From Przewalskia tangutica (taxonomy: Eukaryota > Streptophyta > Magnoliopsida > Solanales > Solanaceae): a DNA stretch of 64,000 nt. The position numbers were made by a program, and so were the translations under genes. The first letter of the stretch is position 1. Every line of letters starts with the position of its first letter. This document shows, in pieces, positions 59,251-64,000 of this stretch. The notes beneath the pieces were generated by a model. It saw only the letters and a program-made list of their open reading frames with translations, was not told the DNA's origin and ran no database searches. The DNA is taken from contig CM056736.1 of assembly GCA_029844215.1 (NCBI GenBank), positions 25,481,501 to 25,545,500 of the forward strand, given 5' to 3'.

Positions 59251-60303
59251 CTATTTTGGATTGTCCACCAGATTTGCTTCTAGCACAACGGCCGAGAAGT
59301 CTTCACAAAGATCATTAAGGATCTTGTCTTCAACCATGTTGGCTTTGACTTTCTTCTTTCCTTTGGCCCTCTCATGATGCTCGCGCTTCAACAGGCGGCA
59401 GTCTTTGACCATATGGCCAGCGTTGCCACAATGGTGACAGTTGCCCTTGAATTTCTCAACGGTCGGGGTAGTTCCATCTTTCAGAAACTTGCGTTTCTTA
59501 CTTGGGTTTCCTTTGGTCTCAACCAAGTTAGCCTTGACATCAGTTGTTGTCTTGCCTTTGATCAAGGTATTCTTATTGTCTTCCTTGATATGAAGTTTGA
59601 TGACAAGCTCTTCAAAACTCATCTCCTTGGATTTGAGTTTCAAATAACTAGTGAACTCACCCCCACGATGGAGGCAACTTCTCAATCAGTTAAGCGACCA
59701 AGATCGATTCATTGGACTTCATCCCCTCTAGATCCAGATCATAGATAATCAACTGGAACTCCTGTACTTGTGACATGACTGATTTGTCATTCACCATTTG
59801 ATACTTCAGAAATTTCCCGACTATGAATTTCTTAGCACCCGCATCATGAGTGTTGTACTTCTTATGCAACAGATCCCATAACTCATTTGCGGTATTTGTA
59901 GTCCAATATAACGTGTAGAGTGGGTCGCACATGCAATTCAGGATGTAGTTCCTGCACATGTAGTCGTTTTGACTCCAGGGGTCAAATTTCATCATCAGGC
60001 CACCAGTAGCCTAGGTATTTTGGCCCTTCTGAACCGTATTTTCGGTTTGGACGTCCATATCATCTCCAACAGTAGGAGGATCCTCAGATAAGTATTTTGC
60101 CATACCTAGTATGGTGAGATAAAACAACATTTTTTGCTACCACCTTTTGAAGTTGGTGCCAGCAAACTTTTCGGGTCTTTCGGCTTGGAAGTTGGGAGGA
60201 ATCATAGTATTCCCAATGGTACCGAAAGTGATACCAGCAGCAGTAGCAGTGCCAGAAGATGTGACATTATTGGAAGCAGAGACTTGTTCCTTTCCGTTGA
60301 CCA
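59251..60303 (-). pseudogene. copia gag, broken
   Basis: An ATG at 60303 opens MVNGKEQVSAS and reaches FQAERPEKFAGTNFKRW, the typical start of copia gag, then a stop (TAG) near 60137. The body follows from 59995 (KFDPWSQNDYMCRNYILN, NTANELWDLLHKKYN, MVNDKSVMSQVQEFQLI). After another stop near 59690, a basic segment ends in the CCHC zinc knuckle CHHCGNAGHMVKDC (about 59440-59399). All zinc ligands are intact. Gag forms the particle and binds RNA. Confidence 0.82.
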
Positions 60304-60347
60304 TCTTTAGTTCTTCACTTCTTCTTAATAATAATTTTGTCTTAAAT

Positions 60348-60763
60348 TGTTGTTAATTTGTGGGTGTGAACGGGAATGGAAGAACTGAAAGAATGAACAA
60401 AGAAAGCTAATTGTAATGTTTTGGTGCCGCGGCGCGTGACTGCAGTGTCGTGGCGCCGCAGCGCCGCGGCCCTTGGTCAGGGTCCATCTGGCGGCTCTTC
60501 CCAATTTTTTCGTATTTTGCACATTTCTTCTTTTCTTATACCGTGGTGGAGATACATTAATTTGGCCAATTAATCATCCATCCTTACCTAACGTAAGAAC
60601 ACTTTAACATGTGTACCAACATCTCTTTCACGTTGTGTAATTTAGTTAGACATTTTTACGACGTATGCATGTGTGTGAAAATCGTATTTCCGACATGCGG
60701 GGCCCCATGTGTTCATGTCATTAAGGACGGGATAACTCAATCCACTAGGTAAATCTTCCAACA
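60348..60763 (-). repeat. 5' LTR of the Tork-like copia, internally deleted
   Basis: 416 bp, against 786 bp for the 3' LTR. Both ends match the other copy, but the ~400 bp that hold the TATA box and following sequence are missing. The deletion joint lies at about 60421, next to a GC-rich patch (60425-60471). Without a promoter in the 5' LTR normal element transcription is not expected. Confidence 0.8.
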
Positions 60764-61591
60764 AATGATTCTTCAGACGCTCTAACAGTTCAAGTGGAAA
60801 AATATTAACCTATATGCCAACAGTAGTCCACAAACCTAGAAGCAAATTTGGAACATAGTACTACTCATGCTTGGGATTCTATTTAGATGATGTGTTTTCT
60901 GGGGTATGCTTTAAACTGTTGAACTTGCAACTATGACATTCACTTTACAAAATGCTATCCAACACGAAGATCTTGTTGTTGTGCTAGTCAGAGTTTTGCC
61001 TCAGCATACTAATTCACTTTAACTTCTCCACCAGTCAAAACTTGAGTAAACTGTAATGCCTGAACATGTCTAGAGAATCTATAAACAAATGTATATTTGT
61101 TTTCGGGAAAAAAGGTCCAAATATTCTCGAACCCTGACACGTTAACTATTAAAACTCACCAAATGATTCACAAAAGACTCTAAGACGTTGAAGCCATTTA
61201 GCATTGGCCAACAGGTTCGCAGAAATATATCATAGGCATATTTCTCATGATCTCCTAAAATTCAGTATCCCTTTTATTAAGTTTCAACAGTTTCTATGGC
61301 CACTACAACAGCCAACTTCCAATTCTCCCTAACTTTCTTTTGCTACCTCTGCTTGTCCTTGTTTTACTCGCGAAACAAATTATCAAACATATAGAGAAAT
61401 CAAAACCAAGACTATATCATCAATGACAACAAGATCAAGCGACTTACTGCTCTTTCAAAAAGAACCGAGGTTTCAAGCTTGTAACAATCCTAGCACAGTT
61501 TTGAAAAGGCAGCAACTTCTGAACATAAAAGTGAATGATGAGCATGAAAAAGCAGAACCATCAATGGATGTATCAACGCACTTGGCACAAC
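60764..61591. other. Intergenic stretch
   Basis: About 830 bp without a recognisable gene or repeat. Confidence 0.4.
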
Positions 61592-62457
61592 TAGAGCTGG
61601 GTAAAGAGCCGGCTCGGCTCGATTGCATTTAGCTCGACTCGGCTTGGTTTGAAAAAAAGCTCGGCCCGACTCGGCTCATTTTCAGTTAAATTTTGGCTTG
61701 GCTCGGTCGCCTCGGTCAAAGCTCGAGCTCGATTAAGCCTACTATATCATATGAGTAAGGGTTTTCATGGTTCGATTTTAGTTGATTTTTGGTTAAAATC
61801 AAAATCAAATCAATTTATTCAATTATTGAAATCAACTCAAACTAAAATTCTATATATTTTTTATTTAGTTGTTGTCAGTTTGGTTCGATTTGATTCGATT
61901 ATTAAAATATCTAATAGTATTTCGTCTTCTTTTGTTCTTCTACAATTAGAAAATAATTTTTCATTCTCTGCCCACTTATAATCCTTTGCTATCTTTTTAT
62001 TGTGGCTATAGTTTTCTTAGATTATTGAGAAAATGTTTTAATATCTATAAATTTTAATTAAGTAAATAAAGTTTACAAGAAATATAAAATAAATATTATT
62101 TTGAACAACTAAAATAATAATGTTCTTGACTTAATAATGCAAAAGTTGTTTTTAGTAATATATAACTTGTATAATCACAATCATACACTTAAATCATATT
62201 TTTAATTTAATAAAAATATTATATTTAACAATTCATTCTTGACTTAATAATGTAAATATTCCTTTTTATGATAGCTTGTTTAATCACGATCATAGACTTT
62301 CTTAAATTATATTTTTTATTTAATAGAAAAGAGTCGGCTCTGCTCAGCTCGGTCAAAAGGTAGAAAGCTCGGTGAGCTCGACTCAACTCAGTACTGTCAT
62401 TAGGCTCGCCTCGGTATATACTCAGCTCGGTTGGGCTCGGCTCAACGCCCAGGCCTA
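61592..62457. mobile_element. hAT-type MITE with perfect 8-bp target duplication
   Basis: The ends TAGAGCTGGGTAAAGAGCCG and CTCAACGCCCAGGCCTA are inverted repeats, flanked by identical GGCACAAC on both sides (61584-61591 and 62458-62465). The subterminal regions are filled with GGCTCGGCTCG and CGAGCTCGG repeats; the interior is AT-rich. There is no transposase. The 8-bp duplication and TAG/CTA ends fit hAT. Confidence 0.8.
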
Positions 62458-62465
62458 GGCACAAC

Positions 62466-62749
62466 TGATTTTGTGACCAACTTGTAGACACCAAAAATAC
62501 CAAAAAAAAAAAACCAAAAGCTCCAAAACAACAATGAAATCTATTCTCTTTTACGGCAACTGCAAACATAACAATGGGTTATAAAAGTAAAAGATATTCA
62601 TCTGAAATGTAAAACTGTTTGGCTGGTCTTGTATAATTTCTTTAACAACGCCAATGTGCTATGAAATGACAACCTGAAGCCATGATATAATGTTAAATCA
62701 CAGAGATAGATTCAATTTCTGAAAACAACTTATAAAATAATTTCTGTGC
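62466..62749. other. Downstream flank of the MYG1-like gene
   Basis: Contains a poly-A run and AT-rich sequence. It presumably includes the 3' untranslated region of the gene read on the minus strand. Confidence 0.4.
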
Positions 62750-63517
62750 CTAGAGCTTCAAAGCAGCTTTTGCCATTGCGAGTGCTCCTTCATAAGTTTG
62801 ATTTCCTCCAATAAACCCACTCATATGGACAAAAACACAACCAGGAATTCTTGTTTCCTTGGAGAGTTCATCGTCTCTTAAACCTCTCCACTGAGATGGA
62901 AGGGCTTTCCTGCTCTCAAATCTGTCAGGAGCTACAGCCACAGCTTGCACACGCCAACCTTTGCTTCTATCATCCTACATATCATGAAATCAATGTCACT
63001 TTATTCTTTCCTAATAAAGTATAGAAAGAACATTGAGCGACTTAATTCTTTCAGGGAAACGGTGCATATCTCTAGTAGCTGTGTGATTATTAACTACTCT
63101 TCCAAGACAATAACACTGGAAAGTGTAGCAACATTATTCCTGAGCATATTTTCATTTGAATGACATTGAAATTAAACAATAAGGCAGATCTTGAAGGAGC
63201 AATTTATCCGAAAGCGCATTTCTTCAATCTATCCAACTGATACAACCAGAAAGTATTTACGGGTGATAAAGTTTCCAGAAGCGACCTCAAAGACAACCCC
63301 CACACTAATACCAATCCTGCTCCTTATTTTTTCCACTCGGATAAAAGAAACCCAAAAACGAAGAATTTAAACAGAAAGATGAGACAAGAAACTAAACGTT
63401 GCATGTAAAATGGAAAAAGATTGAAACAGCAAAGAACTCAGGCACCTGATATAAAACATATTTGATGGGTGGATCAATCTTCGTCTCTTCTTCCAGCTCA
63501 AACAAATGAAGCTTCCA
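62750..63517 (-). CDS. MYG1 (UPF0160) family protein, last two exons, partial
   Basis: Two minus-strand exons are visible: 63517-63446 and 62974-62750 (stop). Both are bounded by GT-AG sites and are in phase 0. They encode WKLHLFELEEETKIDPPIKY then VLYQ, and then DDRSKGWRVQAVAVAPDRFE, WRGLRDDELSKETRIPGCVFV, HMSGFIGGNQTYEGALAMAKA ALKL. This is the highly conserved C-terminus of the MYG1/UPF0160 family, which has a DHH-type nuclease fold. Animal and yeast relatives are described as 3'-5' RNA exonucleases acting in nucleus and mitochondria; the plant role is inferred by homology only. About 98 residues are present out of a usual 340-370, and upstream exons lie beyond the right edge. I see no lesion. 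Confidence 0.88.
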
Positions 63518-63789
63518 CTGTTAGACAGGAAGGTCAAGAATAAGTATTCTCAGTAGAGACACACTAGCAGTGAATATTCTTCTTCTTTTTCTTTACAAGT
63601 AGAATAATTTCATCAATTAAATACACCATGTGATGTGAGTGAGTGGCTTTCTTTTTACACCTAAACTACATTAAACACAAGAAACCTTTGTGGTATCTTG
63701 TTATTCTAGAAAAACTTACCATTTCTTCATTCCAAACAGTTCAAAAGATGCATAATGGTGATTGCGTTTCTTTCTTCATCAATCTATGT

Positions 63790-63945
63790 GTCCTACAACT
63801 CGTTTTTGTCTCCTCCGCAGTCCTAGATATTACCCAGCAAGATCGGACGATGAACATGCGGGATTCCGCAACTGCATCGTGATTTTGCAGTGCAATAGGA
63901 TATGGTCAATGTCTTCCCCACTTTCTCACACAGAATATTAGCTAA
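63790..63945 (-). mobile_element. LINE zf-RVT remnant in the MYG1 intron
   Basis: One minus-strand frame reads ESGEDIDHILLHCKITMQL, resembling the zinc-binding reverse-transcriptase-associated (zf-RVT) segment of plant LINEs, where CxxC...ESxDHLFLHC is usual. The upstream Cys pair is degraded and stops surround it. Short and low-complexity, so it is only tentatively assigned. Confidence 0.4.
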
Positions 63946-64000
63946 CTACCGTTCTCTTCCTTGGATCAGTCATTATTGAATCTATCATGGCATGCCAAGT

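Larger units (their letters stand above)
54884..60763 (-). mobile_element. Full-length but defective Ty1/copia (Tork-like) element
   Basis: The element runs on the minus strand from a 5' LTR (60763-60348) through gag, protease, integrase, reverse transcriptase and RNase H to a 3' LTR (55669-54884). LTRs begin TGTTGGAARATTTACC and end TTAACAACA on the minus strand. The flanks AAAGA (54879-54883) and AATGA (60764-60768) match in four of five bases, a slightly decayed duplication. Several stops and frameshifts, a YVND catalytic motif and a 5' LTR that has lost its promoter region show that it is inactive. Confidence 0.88.

Noticed and set aside
61649..62569. Frames of 110 and 114 codons
   Set aside because: They lie within or across the border of the hAT-type MITE and consist of its CTCGG-rich ends and AT-rich core.
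1..64000. Organellar insertions, rRNA or tRNA genes, gene cluster, defence or toxin system
   Set aside because: I found no sequence I could recognise as such; the only tRNA-like signals are primer-binding sites and the SINE A and B boxes.

Overview
This is a stretch of plant nuclear genome. Spliced eukaryotic genes are embedded in layers of LTR retrotransposons, hAT- and Stowaway-type MITEs, SINE and LINE remnants and AT microsatellites. The repeat types point to a eudicot, most likely Solanaceae: LTRs beginning TGTTATACCCCG and ending GTCGTGACA, an Au/TS-like SINE tail, and Athila, Tekay-like, Tork-like and other copia elements. That assignment is inference and was not tested by any search.

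Layout. 1-6518: decayed 3' part of an Athila-type Ty3/gypsy element (PR, RT, RNase H, IN, 3' LTR), inserted into the gag of an older minus-strand gypsy element (6519-~9234). 9457-19239: degenerate Ty1/copia element carrying two further insertions, each a solo LTR with a perfect 5-bp target duplication (10727-14031 and 14559-17149). 19300-20545: RTE-type LINE remnant. 21186-22265: hAT-like non-autonomous element. 22752-33192 (minus): the main host gene, an apparently intact 11-exon SPB1/FTSJ3-type pre-rRNA 2'-O-methyltransferase (830 aa). Its introns hold a Stowaway MITE, a tRNA-derived SINE, an Au-like SINE tail, LINE debris, a fresh 238-bp tandem duplication and a duplicated copy of the exon-1 end. 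33812-51936: a complex nest of copia elements with a large LTR-like insertion (37725-44634), which itself contains a solo LTR (40402-43224); another solo LTR (46984-50119) splits the following copia. 52724-53596: a copia solo LTR. 54884-60763 (minus): a full-length but dead copia of the same LTR family. 61592-62457: a hAT-type MITE with a perfect 8-bp duplication. 62750-63517 (minus): the last two exons of a MYG1 (UPF0160) gene that continues past the window.

Only two host genes are visible, both housekeeping and both on the minus strand about 30 kb apart. I saw no defence system, biosynthetic cluster or other clearly new system. The most unusual structure is a family of four solo LTRs (2.6-3.3 kb, each with a perfect 5-bp target duplication). 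They share promoter motifs, but each carries a different minisatellite at the same internal position. Next in interest are the exon-tail duplication in SPB1 intron 1, a GC-rich motif recurring in unrelated LTR families, and the chimeric copia junction near 44805.
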